From Rosellinia necatrix (Eukaryota; Ascomycota; Sordariomycetes; Xylariales; Xylariaceae): a stretch of 64,000 bases of DNA. Each line of letters opens with the position of its first letter. Positions within the stretch are counted from its first letter, which is position 1. Under the pieces are notes generated by a model that was given only the letters and a program-made list of their open reading frames with translations, was not told the origin of the DNA and did no database searches. The translations under genes and the position numbers were made by a program. Of this stretch, positions 44,452 through 55,791 are shown one piece after another. The stretch is taken from positions 1,798,001-1,862,000 of the forward strand of contig JAGYVD010000010.1 in NCBI GenBank assembly GCA_021209875.1, written 5' to 3'.

Positions 44452-45198
44452 TTTCGGTGATATGTTTTTTATTTTTTTTTTATCTTTCAATAATATGTTT
44501 AGGTTACGGCACAAGGCCGTTTCGAAGGTCGAGGGGTAAAGACAAAGCCCAAGAAGGTAATTCGATCTACCCTCCAGGAAGCAAAGAGACCGACATATTG
44601 GATTGGTGCGCCGTCGGGGAGGTTTAGGTTAAATACTGGCATACCCATACTATCCGCATACTATCCGCATGTCTACACTGCCTCGGACTGTCGCATGACA
44701 TTTCCTGTTGCAATCAATACTCTTTCATATGAGTGCAAATGGCCGAGTTCTTGCGGCAGCCAACGAAACTGCCCATCCCAGCCCCGGCTCCGGGGGCCAA
44801 ACGTCTGGCGCGGCAGTCCTTTTCGTATCGGAATGCGAAAAAAACGGCAGCGAATGGATTATCTTGGCACGCCCGGTTTTGGTCGAAGCGGATGGGGCAG
44901 GAATGGAGACGCCCACGCGTTTCTTGGGGAACGGACCAGGAAGCATCAAGTAACCACACACGTGTATACATAGCCACCGACTAGAACAGACTAGATGGAT
45001 AGGTAAGATAGATAGGTACTTACTTGTAGCTTGTCCCAATACGAATAATCACGTCCCGAAAAGCCATATGCACCTACCTACCTACCTACCTCTAGACCAC
45101 CGCTAGGCAGACAGCAGTCAACCGGCCGACAGCGCGTTATTACCCGCCTTCCGGATCCAACATTTTCGTATTCCCATCACTTCCCCGTCCAAGGCCCC
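44452..45198. promoter_or_regulatory. Divergent promoter region, RTA1 / C6 regulator
   Basis: 747-bp bidirectional spacer. A/T runs near 44465-44485 next to the RTA1 start and an ACCTACCTACCTACCT run near 45071-45090 next to the regulator. Overlapping short frames on both strands at 44695-45039 have no family features. Confidence 0.5.
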
Positions 45199-46619
45199 AT
45201 GCCGAGCGAGGAGAAAGCAAAGGGTGGCACGAGGAAATCCCATCGGAAATCGAGGAACGGATGCATATACTGCAAACGCCGTAGAGTAAAGGTGATTGCA
45301 TATCGGGATGCTAATTTCGTTTTACCCGCGAATAAATGCTGACAATGTTATCGTAGTGCGATGAGCTGCGCCCCCAATGCACTAGATGTGTCCTGTTTGG
45401 TCTGCGGTGCGGGTTCCCGGGCGACCCTGTGAGTTCCGAGCCATCCGGTCCGGAGCCGCCGTTGCCGACGGCCCCGGATCATGAGCCGCCTCGCCCTCCT
45501 CGGCCGCGCCGTGGTCGGCCGCGCAAGAACTGGAACACCGACCCGGCGACGCCGGCGAGCGGAACTATCTCTCCCTCGCCCGGGTCCGCGACGCCGGAGC
45601 TGGCAACGCGCGCGTCTACAGAAAATGCCCTGAACATCGACGAAGCCGAGCTGTTGTTACACTTCACGCAGGCCACTTCTTACTCATTGATAGGCAGCGC
45701 GGTCAATGACGATCCCATGTCCCGATTCTGGTCTTACAACCTCCCCCGGATTGGATTAACCTACCACTTCGTCTTACACTTAGCTTACGCGGTCGCCGCA
45801 TATCACATCGTATACCGTGATACTGTCCACGGATCCAAAAGGCTGAAGTATCAGCGTATGGCCGAGCACCATGCGTCACTAGGTCTGCGTCAACTCACCC
45901 TGGCCTTGGCTCACATCGATAAAGACAACTGCGGCGCCGCTTACATCGCCGCTACACTGGTATGTTACTGTACCTTTGCCGCCGGGCCAACCGGCCCCGG
46001 CGATCTCCTCATCTGCAATATGGATACGACACACAATGTGGCATGGCTACCTCTCATCTACGGTGTACGGCTAATTCGCGAGAATTTCGATGAAAACGTC
46101 CTTTTTTCCGGATTGATGTCGCCCTTCATAACGGCTGAACCACCACCGGGATCGGAGACGACAGAGCCAGGGGTACGAAAAGCGAGGTGCCATCGCGAAG
46201 GGTTTGAGCGGCTGGATTGGGAGGAGCCCTTGCAAAACCTGCGGGGACATGTGGCCACTCAGACATTCGAAGACGCCGAGGTCTGCCTTCGTGGACTCGA
46301 CGGTATGAAGCTGATATATGAGGCCACCTACGGTGATAAAGACGCGACTTTCGATGGCCTGCCGGAGAATCAATTCGTCTTCGGATGGCTGTATCGGGTC
46401 GAGAAGCCTTTCATCAATTGCTTGCAGCGGAAGAGCCCGGTCGCGCTTGTCATGATGGCATACTATGCGGTATTGCTCAGGACCATGGAGAATCTGTGGT
46501 ATATCGACGGATGGGCCGATCACATCTTGATGACGGTGAGAGGCCTCGTTGAAGGCGACGACGCGACTTGGCTGCATTGGCCGACCGAGTCGCTGCAACG
46601 GGGGAATGGGACGAAGTAG
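45199..46619 (+). CDS. Zn(II)2Cys6 transcription factor
   Basis: Nuclear zinc-cluster regulator of 451 aa. Two exons, 45199-45291 and 45357-46619, with a 65-nt phase-0 intron. As in the other regulator of this window, the intron cuts the cluster after VK: exon 1 ends CIYCKRRRVK and exon 2 begins CDELRPQCTRCVLFGLRC, giving C-x2-C-x6-C-x6-C-x2-C-x6-C. Basic residues precede it (RKSHRKSRNG). A Pro-rich linker with an AT-hook-like RPRRGRPRK core follows (about residues 75-90), then a helical regulatory domain (INIDEAELLLHFTQATSY-like start, AYHIVYRD, EHHASLGLRQLTLAL), the pattern of the Upc2/sterol-uptake class. The class assignment is inference. Probable local regulator of the adjoining RTA1 and hydrolase genes. 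Confidence 0.9.
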
Positions 46620-48667
46620 ACGTTGACCATGGCAATTTAGCCACGCGAAAGTTTCAGAGCAGCTCTTTGTCAACTTGCTACTACGTGGAAGGGTGTTTGT
46701 CTACGTCGAGGCGGTCTAGGAGCACTTCAACGCTACCTATATGTACGGTATATTTCTCGGCTTTACTACGAGATGCGTTTAGATAGGCAACCAATGCTGC
46801 CTGCGGTTGCAGGGCTCCTTGTTGAGAGGATAAGGAGTCGGGCGCACATCACGAGACTGATGGTATTGGGCATTAGACGGACCAATCGAATACCTACCAT
46901 GCAAGGAGGACGACTTGCCTGCAATGATCACCAGGGGCAACTCGGCCCCGGGTTATAGCGGGCCGCTGTAACTTGCTCACTTGATCGAGGCTGTGATAAA
47001 CATAACGGTAGACGCCGTGAGAAACGTACTACAACACGAGGACTGCGGGTGAGGTTATCATAAGACGCTAGAAGGCAACGATTGGCGCGATTCGAGTGTC
47101 GTCATTCATGGAATTTCAACTGCGCTTCGAGATCCAAGGTCTGATCAAACTCACCAGGTCACAGAATCGTCTCAAGGGACCCCTGTAAGGAGGCGTGTTA
47201 TTAGTTCCACCAAATGGCGCAGGGTGTACAGGGGTCCAGGGTAGCATGGCCGACCCCCTTGTAACCCCAAATCTCGGGATGCTATGCAGGACTAAAATTC
47301 CTCCTATTATTCTATACCCCCCACAAAGGGGGCTGCAAAATAGCGACATGATTATAATAGCCGAGGTAGTGTGCAAGTAACTATTTGTCGCGTATCTAGG
47401 AATAGGCCTCGCGGGTAGTGCCCATGGATAGAGAGTGCTTTCCCGCTGACCATCCGGGTACCGTATTACTGTAATGTGTGGTAAGAGAACAATCCCTCTA
47501 TTACCCCTTCTCCATGGGAAAAGACAACAAATGTCAGACACGTGGATCTGAAAGTAAACCTTGCAGTATCTCGTGGTGGCTTACTTTGTGGAGTTGGCGT
47601 ATGTAAATGCATGCAAGCATGTCAGTAGGCGCCTTCATTCCGCGGATTCATCGTTGTCCCAGAACCTTTTACTACTTGGTATGTCGGCTGATCTTTAGGC
47701 ATCGACGAAAATCCACGAAACGTTCATCCGTAATACTAAACTACATACAAGTAAATAATTTCGGATCGGGATGATTAAATTAGGCATAGTAATAACTGAC
47801 TGACAAGAGTAATAGCATGACTACTTAAGCCGTGGATGCTATTATGTGTAGCATATAACCGGAAGCCCCTTCGTGGGCTTGATATTTTAATCGTCATTTG
47901 AGCAGAGCCTCATTAAGTGTGCAAGGGTCTTCCTTTCCGTTGCAGAATCGAAGTGGCTGGCCCGTAACGCCAACGTCCAATCCAGAGAGGCATGATATGG
48001 GATGACTTCTCCCATGAAGAGAAACGGATCGACGGGATGTTAGCCGAACCCCTTGCACGATCTCGAGAACGTTATACACTGCAGTAGCGCTTCTCGGTTT
48101 CGCGCCCAGTCTAACCCTGCAGCACATCCATGGCGTTACGAGACATGATGGAGCCACACGACCATTGGTCATCTCCATCCCAGGTTATCTCAGCTATCGA
48201 GCGGCTCGCGAAGCGCTGGGGAGTAACTACTTGAGACGAACTTTCAGGTGTTCGTTGTTTATGAGCCCCGATAGCGTCGTCTCATATGAATGTCCAATCT
48301 TGGTAGGCAGTATGATCGACACATGGTGCTTTGCTGGCGCCTCTCGCCAGCCGATAGAGACACAGTAATGGTAGTCCTCGCAATCTGACGTGCCGCCCCA
48401 TCAACATGTATATATCTCTGGTCTCGCGACCTGTGTTGGCATGTTTTCCTCTCCATCAACCCAGCATCTGTTCTCTCTTTGCACCTCGACTTTTTCCTTC
48501 TTCCAGTTCTGTGAACTATTCAGTTCTTGACGTTCTTTCTTGGACACTCTTTCTTCGCAAACACCGCTAGCCGGCTTAAAAATACTTTCACTTCTTAGAT
48601 CTCCGTGTATATTCAGCAGCCACTGTATATCTCCCTCTATTTTATCATATCAACAATCTCATCCAAT
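46620..48667. other. 2-kb spacer
   Basis: No confident gene. A minus-strand frame at 47894-48178 (94 codons, ending GKEDPCTLNEALLK) looks mildly protein-like but has no recognisable family or splice partner. The last 200 bases are the CT-rich leader of the next gene. Confidence 0.45.
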
Positions 48668-49864
48668 ATGTATACCAAAGCCGCTCTTACTTCCGTCCTC
48701 TTGGCGGTCGCCGAGGCCCGTTTTGCCCAGGAGCAGATTCCTGTTGCGGACATCTCGTCCCTGAGCAACTTTGGCCAACCTGGCGAGGCCCCTACCCTTG
48801 CTGGCGCGGTTCCCGGCGTTCTTCTCGCTGCCGCGGATCCCTGTGCCAAGCTCACCCTTGCTGACCAGATCGTCTCTACGCTTGGAAACGACCCCGAGGT
48901 CATCGCCGCGGCGCAAAAGCTTGTGGCTGCCGAGCAAAACTTCAACCCTTTCGCCGTGAGCATCCCTAACATCTGTGGCGACGCTTCCCTTCCGGCTACC
49001 GAGGAACTTCGAGGCATTATTCCTCTCGTCGACCCCGATGTTGTTGGCTCTGATACCGAAAATGCCAACTCTGCGAGCTCGCTCCAGTCTCCCTTCGACG
49101 CCACCGGCCTGAGCGTCGCCGATGTCATGATCGCCCAGGGGTTTTCAAACTTCACCGTCAACGGAGCTGCTGCAGGTGGCAATGCCGGTAATAATAATGG
49201 AAATGCCGGTAACGACAACACTAATGACAACAATAATAACAACGGCAACAACAACAACAACAACAACGGGGGCAACAACAGCGCTGCTCCAACCGCTACC
49301 CTCCGATGTGGTGGTTCCAAAACCACTGCTGCCCCGGCCGCCACAACCACAGCCGCCACTGGCAACAACAACAATAACAACAACGACGCCAACAATGGCA
49401 ACGACGCGAACAATGGCAACGACGCGAACACCGGCAACGGCGCCGGAGCGGCCGTCGGAGCGGGCGCCGTCTCGGACGCCGTGACGGGCACCTTCGCGGG
49501 CTTCGAGGCGTCGTCGCTGGGGCTGGACTTCGGGACGTGCGTGCCGACGGTGAAGTTCGAGGAGTCGCTGAACGGGCGCAAGGCGGGCGAGTTCACGTTC
49601 CAGGCGCAGGACCCCGTCGTCAACAAGGGCCAGCAGGAGGCGCTGAACCCCAACATCATCTTCAACCGGATCTGCGACCAGCTCGGCAACGTCTGCGGCG
49701 CCGCCGACGATGCCATCGCCGCCTGCCGCGACGCCCAGTCGTCCCTCGGCGGCGGCGCCAAGGACGCCACCACCGCCGACGCCTGGAACGAGGCCCTCGG
49801 CTTCGCCGGCGCCGACATCAACCCCGACAACGCCCCCCAGGCCGGCCTCGTCGGTCACACCTAA
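48668..49864 (+). CDS. Secreted Asn-rich protein, unknown function
   Basis: Predicted extracellular protein of 398 aa, intronless. The Met at 48668 starts a short secretory leader (MYTKAALTSVLLAVAEARF); the frame is open 21 codons further upstream but that stretch lies in the leader. Residues about 60-165 form a conserved-looking Cys-containing domain (DPCAKLTLADQIVSTLGND, IPNICGDASLP). Residues 170-270 are Asn/Gly/Ala low complexity with repeated NGNDAN units. Residues about 275-398 form a second domain with four or more Cys (LDFGTCVPTVKFEESLNGR, IFNRICDQLGNVCGAAD, AIAACRDAQ). This layout is common in fungal surface proteins often mis-titled after malaria surface antigens because of the repeats. 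No GPI signal. Third-position GC rises strongly after about 49430. Confidence 0.82.
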   Translation: MYTKAALTSVLLAVAEARFAQEQIPVADISSLSNFGQPGEAPTLAGAVPGVLLAAADPCAKLTLADQIVSTLGNDPEVIAAAQKLVAAEQNFNPFAVSIPNICGDASLPATEELRGIIPLVDPDVVGSDTENANSASSLQSPFDATGLSVADVMIAQGFSNFTVNGAAAGGNAGNNNGNAGNDNTNDNNNNNGNNNNNNNGGNNSAAPTATLRCGGSKTTAAPAATTTAATGNNNNNNNDANNGNDANNGNDANTGNGAGAAVGAGAVSDAVTGTFAGFEASSLGLDFGTCVPTVKFEESLNGRKAGEFTFQAQDPVVNKGQQEALNPNIIFNRICDQLGNVCGAADDAIAACRDAQSSLGGGAKDATTADAWNEALGFAGADINPDNAPQAGLVGHT

Positions 49865-50669
49865 GCCATCTTCTTTCCCCCCCCGGGTTGTTTCTTTTTC
49901 TAGCAGGTTGTATTAGCCGGGCGATCGTGACCGTGGCCGAGGTGGTGATGGTGGCGCAGATCGGACGAACACGTTGTAAAACAAAGTGGTTGGTTTGTTG
50001 GTTGGTTGGTTGGTCGGTTGGCTGCTGTTGCTGACCGCGCGCACAGAGGCAAAACAAAGGGCGTTTCGGGTTTCGGGGTATCAAAGTTATACCGCACCGT
50101 ATTATTATTGGGCAGATTGTGATGTATAGTGTATAGAGAGATGAAACTGAATATGAAAGCTGAGGTTGGCAACTCAATTAATCAGTGACTTTACTCCTGT
50201 GTTGCCATGTTGCGATCATGACAATAAAAAGATAACCTAACCTACTCGCTAGCGCTTCCATTCGAAGAGAAGCATTTAATGGGAGCTGTGAGATGAAAAG
50301 CGAGGATAACTTCGCCAATACATATAATTACATTGGTTATACTACTTAGATATAAAGTTGAGGAGGGACCTTGTATGATGTATTACGTCTATGAGTTAAC
50401 CTTACGAATAATATAAAAAAAAAGAAAAAAGGATATATCCCGCTTTTCCCAACACCATTACGACCAGCCATCCATCCGAACCCCGTACATATCCAATGGC
50501 AGAATTGACCCCCCCTCCCAAAACCGGCAGGCGCGAGCCCCAAATATAGATAAAATACACGTGCCCGGGAAGCTTCACAGAAACTCCCAGCGACGAAGCG
50601 AAAAAAAGACAAAACTAGGGAGCCCCGCTCCAAGTCCGTCTCTCCCTCTCCCTCTCCCTCTCCTCTCCC
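49865..50669. other. Convergent spacer
   Basis: Between the Asn-rich protein (+) and the Pro-rich gene (-). Contains GGTTGGTTGGTT repeats near 49990-50025 and an A-rich stretch near 50415. No gene supported. Confidence 0.5.
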
Positions 50670-52281
50670 TTACATGTAGAGGATCTGCCAGTGCGCGGCG
50701 ACGTCGCCGGCGCTGGCGTCGGGCAGGGCATGGACGGGGAGGAACTCGTGGGCGGCGCGGTCGGCGTTCCAGTAGCGGCACTCGCCCTTGCCCTTGCCCT
50801 CGCCCTCGCCCTCGCCATCGCGGTAGGCGATGCCGAGGCACTCGGCGAGCAGGCGGAGGTCGGTGGCGGCGAGGGCGATGGCCTCGCGCTCGCACGTCTC
50901 GAGGCACGCGCGGCGCCCGCCCGAGACCGTGCGCGAGCCGCCCCGGAACCCCGAGAACAGCGCCTCGACCTCGTCGTCGTCGTCGGGCAGCGCCACGCCG
51001 CAGCGCACGCGGTATTGGTGCAGGACCGCCGTGTTATGGTGGTGGTGGCCGCGGTGGTGGCGCATCCCGAGGTCCATGCCGGTGAGCCCGACATACTGGT
51101 CGTACGCGTCCGGGTCGACGTCCAGGAGCTCGGATACGTCGATCGTCGTGTAGGAGTCGCACGGGTCTGGGCTTGCTTGTGCCGGGGTTGGCGCCGGGGA
51201 GGCCGGGGTCGAGGCCGGAGTTGGGGGTGGGGGAGGCGGAGGCGGAGGCGGTGGGGGTTGGGGGTCGTCCTCCTCCTCGTCCTCCGGCTCATCTGGGTCG
51301 GGCGGTTCTTCGGGACGTTGGGGAGCCGGCAATGGATCGGGACCTGCCGATGGTAGTGGCCGTGGGGGTTCTTGCGGAGGGCTGTCCGGTGCGGGTGGTG
51401 GAAGCGGTGAGCTACTGGGCACTTTGACAGCGACAGGAGGTTCAGCCTTGCTGGGTGCTGGAGGTGGAGGTGGAGGTGGAGGTGGCGGAGGTTTAGAGGG
51501 AGGGGCAGGAGCAGGAGGTGGTGGCGGCGGCGGTGGAGGAGGAGGAGGAGGAGGAGGAGGAGGAGGAGGGAGGTTGTGGATTCGCCGGGCCGCCATGATC
51601 ACCGTCACCTCCCCAGCCTCCTCCACCCCCTCCATGACCACCATGACCTCCCGGGGGCTCATGACCGTGCCACCCTTCGTCTCCTCCATGTCTCCCGCCA
51701 CCATCGTCGCCACTCGGCCGCCCAGGCGCCGCCGGCAGCGGCATATAAACGGGAGGCGGCGGGGATGTCGCTGGGCGGACGGGAGGGGGAGGGGGAGGGG
51801 GAGGAGGAGGCTGTTCCGCTACAGGAGGCTTCTCGTCTCCAGGGCCATGGGCAGGAGGTGTGATCCCCTTGGGTGGACCACCGGGCTTGTGCGGCGGGTG
51901 CCACCCATGCCCATGATCGCCGCCGCCGCCGCCGTCACCATGGCCCGCGGGACCCGGGGCTCTGGGCCAGCCGCTTGTCCACCAAGGCGAGGGCCCGCCT
52001 CCGGGGTGCGGGTGCGGGTGCGGGTGCGGGTGCTGGTGAGGAGGGTGCTCGACCCTCTGCGGGCCTGGATCCGCGGGCGTGGGCGGCGTGGATGTGATGC
52101 ATATGGAGTCGGGACGCCGCTCGACGACCTGCTGCTCCGTGAACCGGACCTCGATCGAGCTGCAGATGTCCATCGCCGGGCCGGCTGCTGGTATGTCTAT
52201 AATGCATGCGCCCGTGCTGGCCATGTACTGCACCACAAGCTGCGCGATCGCGTGAGCGTTCGGGGGCGTCAGCCCCGCCAT
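50670..52281 (-). CDS. Pro/Gly/His-rich protein with Cys-containing C-terminal domain (junction unresolved)
   Basis: Two long minus-strand frames overlap in low-complexity sequence: 51493-52281 (starts MAGLTPPNAHAIAQLVVQYM, then Pro/His/Gly-rich) and 50670-51713 (poly-Pro, acidic patch, then a C-terminal domain from about 51165). They differ by a frame, so one gene is likely, joined by an intron or shifted by a repeat-length difference between about 51490 and 51710. The C-terminal domain has five or six Cys (CDSYTTIDVSELL, RVRCGVALPDDDDEV, ACLETCEREAIALA, LLAECLGIAYRDG, CRYWNADRAA) in an order resembling PAN/apple-like domains; this is inference. A further 5' exon may lie upstream, since an acceptor-like CTGTAG precedes the first frame at about 52314. 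I do not recognise the family. Confidence 0.55.
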
Positions 52282-53306
52282 GACGACTGGCGTCGGCGTC
52301 GCACCAATCTACAGGTGGGATGAAGGAAGATGTTTTGGGCGTTGGGACCTGGAGCGTGATGGTTTGGTATCTCTCGAGCAAAGTTACGTTTATTGTACTT
52401 GAGGTGAGGAAAAAACATGAAGTATAACACCTTGAACGAAGGAATAGAAAAAGGGGTTGGGTAATGACTATCAAGAAACCAAACACACTCGCAAGGCGTT
52501 ATTTGTTCAAAACGTTGGAGTTAACGGATGGGTGGAGGGATGCGTGCAGACAGAGGTAAAGAGCATGTCATCGAAGTTGGCATTCGGGGGGCTTCTTATA
52601 ATGTATTCTATAGTAGAGAGAGAAAAGGGAGCAAAACCCAATTCCAGGGGTGGTTAATATTGAATCCATCGTCTGGCTTCTGGGGTAAAACCCTTGAACA
52701 GAGATATTAGTGTTGAGCCCAGACAGTTGTAATAATGAAACCCCCGTCCACTGAGGCTGCTTGGACTCACCAAGAAAAGAAATCGTGAAATTCCAGTGCA
52801 CCAGACACTTGATGGATTACGAGAAAGAAAAAGACTATGGGATTACTCTTGGAGAGCCGAGGCGGAATGGGCTTCAAGACATTTGTCTCACTTTTACAAT
52901 TATTCGTGTGCGTTCCTCGGCGTAGGGAACAATTCAATAAATGGCTGGAGACTAGCCGCTGTGAGGGATGGAGAAGTGAGAATGTGTTTAGTTCGATTCG
53001 ATTACATTCAATCCATATGGGTTTGTCAATCAAGAGATACTGAACCTCCGAAGAACGCCTATCCTTATGTGTATAACTCTGCATACAATAATACAATGCA
53101 AGGCCAGCGACAACTCCATGATGTGCTCATTCAAACCGATACACCGTGCCTGGTCCCTTCATATACCATCATGCATCGTTCACAATTTGCAGCCTTAAAA
53201 CTGCACCGTTGCGTCGAACCCCAGTGACTTGTACAGTACACCTCGCGCAATTATTCTACACGACGAGCCTCAACATGCATCCCAGACAAAGAGAACTCAA
53301 CGGCAC
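52282..53306. other. Spacer between Pro-rich gene and kinase gene
   Basis: About 1 kb. It may contain an upstream exon or leader of the Pro-rich gene in its first 200 bases and the kinase 3' UTR in its last 100. The middle frames (52767-53227, both strands) show no family features. Confidence 0.45.
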
Positions 53307-55791
53307 TTAAAACCCGCCAACGCTAGTGGCAGGCTTGTTGGCCCTGCGTCCTAATAATGTTGCGCCATCGAGATTGAGCTCGAAAACGCCACGTTGTTTC
53401 TGGCGATCTCGAACCTGTTGACGGGCAGCTTGTGCGATAGTGGGACTATGCTGGCCGTAGCCTCGAGTCTCTCGTTCTCCCTGACGAGTACGTTCTCGGC
53501 CACGTTCTTGATCTTTACCCAAACTCGCGTCGCGCATACTCTGCTCTAATTGAGCATCTGCCTTTGTCTCTTCTTCCGAAGATTCTTCATGGAGATTAGT
53601 TAAACGGGATGGGCCTCCGGCCTTGGGCCCGACTTGTTTTCTCCGTTTTGCCTCTTCCTCTTGTCGGTGAACAGAGTATCCGACGTCAAAGACCTCGCGC
53701 AGGTTTACGGCGCCGGGGGATCGGAAATCCATACGCTTTTCGCCATCTATAAACCTTGAAGCATCGAAGGCGCGTAAATGCTCTGGATCCTGCAACTTCT
53801 TCTCACCACGGGGTGTCGGGCCGGATCCTTGGATCCATGGATGGCCCAGAAACTCCTTGATAGTGTAGCGTTTGTCTGGATCAACGGTTAAGAGGTGACT
53901 AATCAGGTCCTGGGCAGACTTTGAAATATCATCCCACCACGGGGAAAGGAAGGTGAATTGACCCCGGGCCACTTTTTCTGTCAACACTTCAATGCTCTCG
54001 TCGTAAAATGGAGGGAAGCCGCAAAGTAGCGTGTAGAGTACGCATCCCAAAGCCCACATATCGACAGACTTGGAATACCTCTCATCTTTGACTATTTCTG
54101 GGGCGGTGTAGCCGACTGTGCCACATGGCGTCATCGTCTGTTTGTCCCATACGATTTTCGATAGTCCAAAATCGGCGATCTTGATCTGGCCAATCTCTCC
54201 CGATCCGACACCGGGAATAAATTCACCCTCATCGACTTTGTCCTCATCTCCAGGTTGCTTCGGCTTTGCCGTTTTTGACGGCACAAAAGGGATTCTACGG
54301 AAGAGTATATTTTCCGGTTTGATGTCCCTGTGACACAATCAGAAACTAACGCATAAAAGAAAAAATCATACAACAATGATGGAGAGCCTGGATTAGCAAC
54401 AGCGTGGACAAGTTGCTCATCCCAGCGTAATATAGATATGGTACGGCGACGATCAACTAGAATTTCTTACCGATGAACAACCCCCATTTCTTCGTGTAGA
54501 TATTCGAGAGCCTTGGCCACTTGCACTATAACGTGTCTTGAAAGATCCTCGCTGAAGTACGTGAGGCGGACGATTTGGTGAAATAATTCTCCGCCAGGCG
54601 CAAGCTCAAGTATAATGTAGTAGTACTGTCGGGACTCTGAAAAATCGACGAGCTTAACAATATTTGGGTGATCGAGTTGGCGCATAATTTGCACTTCCTT
54701 TAAGATGTTTGCTCGCTATTTGATCTGTTAGTTTCTCGACACAATGACTGGCTTTAGATATCATCCATGGATGCGAAAACAAATAACCCTCCAGGGTGAC
54801 GGTCATGGGTGAAGTGGCTCAATAGTGTGACGAGCAGCAGCGAGAGATTTTTGACAAAATGAAAAAGATGGTATTCGCACCTCAACAGCTTTCGGGACCT
54901 TGAAATCCGGATGTAGATGTTTCTGGCCCTATAATACGGCCACCGAGTTGGTAAAGAAAATGAGACTGAGAAAGCGGCGACGGCCGAAGAAGAAGGAAGT
55001 TATTCGGAAATAAGCAGAAATTAGATTGCTAAGAATACTGACCTGCATATTATTCATTTCGAATTTTCGGACGACTTTAATGGCGACTTCGCCGGCGTCT
55101 TCCTGATGGTCCCGTGCGCGATAGACATTACTGAAGGCACCATCTCCCATTTTCTCTAGTAGTTCCCAGCGTTCCAAGCCAGGATATTTAGGGAATTTGG
55201 ATCTACTTTCATTTTCCTCCTGCACAATCTTAGCCACGTGCGGGTCGGTAGCCTTTTTACCCCTAGAGCGAGAAGATGTGCTCTGATTAGCTTCAGCGTG
55301 GTGGGCAGCTACACCATCGGCTTGAGCGACGCGATTCTGCATGTCGGCGGGCTGAACAGAGTAAGCGTCGGGTAAAGGCGTATTTTTTTCCCTCCCGGCA
55401 ACGAGGCCTGGTTCCGTAGGGTTTGCTATGATTTTTTGAGCGGCGGGTGGGGGAGAACTGTCTTGTTTCTTCGAAGAGTCGTCGTAGTTAACTCTAGCCT
55501 GCTTTCCTGTTTGGGAAATCAGCAAAATGATGTCACTGGACAAGGGCAAACAGCGAGGCCGGGAAGCTGCAGATCCGTAGGACAGATGCGGCAAGATGTC
55601 ATGGATTGCCAAAGTTTATACGTGTGAGCGACGGGGAGACGAGACATGATTCAGATAGCAATAAAACGGGCGGAGGAGAGAGGCCAACGAGGGGGGAGGG
55701 GGGGCCAATAAAACGAAATAACGATAGTGAATAAACACAGTGCATACATACCATGGCGGATGAAGTTCTTCAATTGCTGAATTGTCGACAT
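53307..55791 (-). CDS. Ser/Thr kinase of the Rck2/Srk1 type (CAMK group)
   Basis: Cytoplasmic CAMK-group kinase resembling the MAPK-activated kinases Rck2 (budding yeast) and Srk1 (fission yeast), which act below the Hog1/Sty1 stress pathway. Five exons: 55752-55791, 55043-55506, 54881-54928, 54471-54715 and 53307-54327; 605 aa, all junctions in frame. N-terminus MSTIQQLKNFIRHGKQARVN. Kinase domain from about residue 124: Gly loop MGDGAFSNVYRA, Lys in EVAIKVVRKFE, catalytic loop VVHRDIKPEN (formed across an exon join), DFG in KIADFGLSK, activation segment PCGTVGYTAPE and SVDMWALGCVLYTLLCG. A 30-residue insert separates RDIKPENILF from the DFG strand. The tail after the kinase domain is charged and ends with a basic, Gln/Arg-rich region. 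Assignment to Rck2 over other CAMKs is inference. Confidence 0.9.

Noticed and set aside
43546..44514. 322-codon minus-strand frame through the RTA1 gene
   Set aside because: It shares exon 1 with RTA1 but then reads through the intron into an Arg/His/Pro-rich shifted frame. The spliced model gives the RTA1 signature.
47894..48178. 94-codon minus-strand frame
   Set aside because: Mildly protein-like but single, short, with no recognised motif, start context or splice partner.
49145..49858. Minus-strand Val/Gly-rich frames opposite the Asn-rich protein
   Set aside because: Shadow of Asn/Thr and GC3-rich codons on the plus strand.
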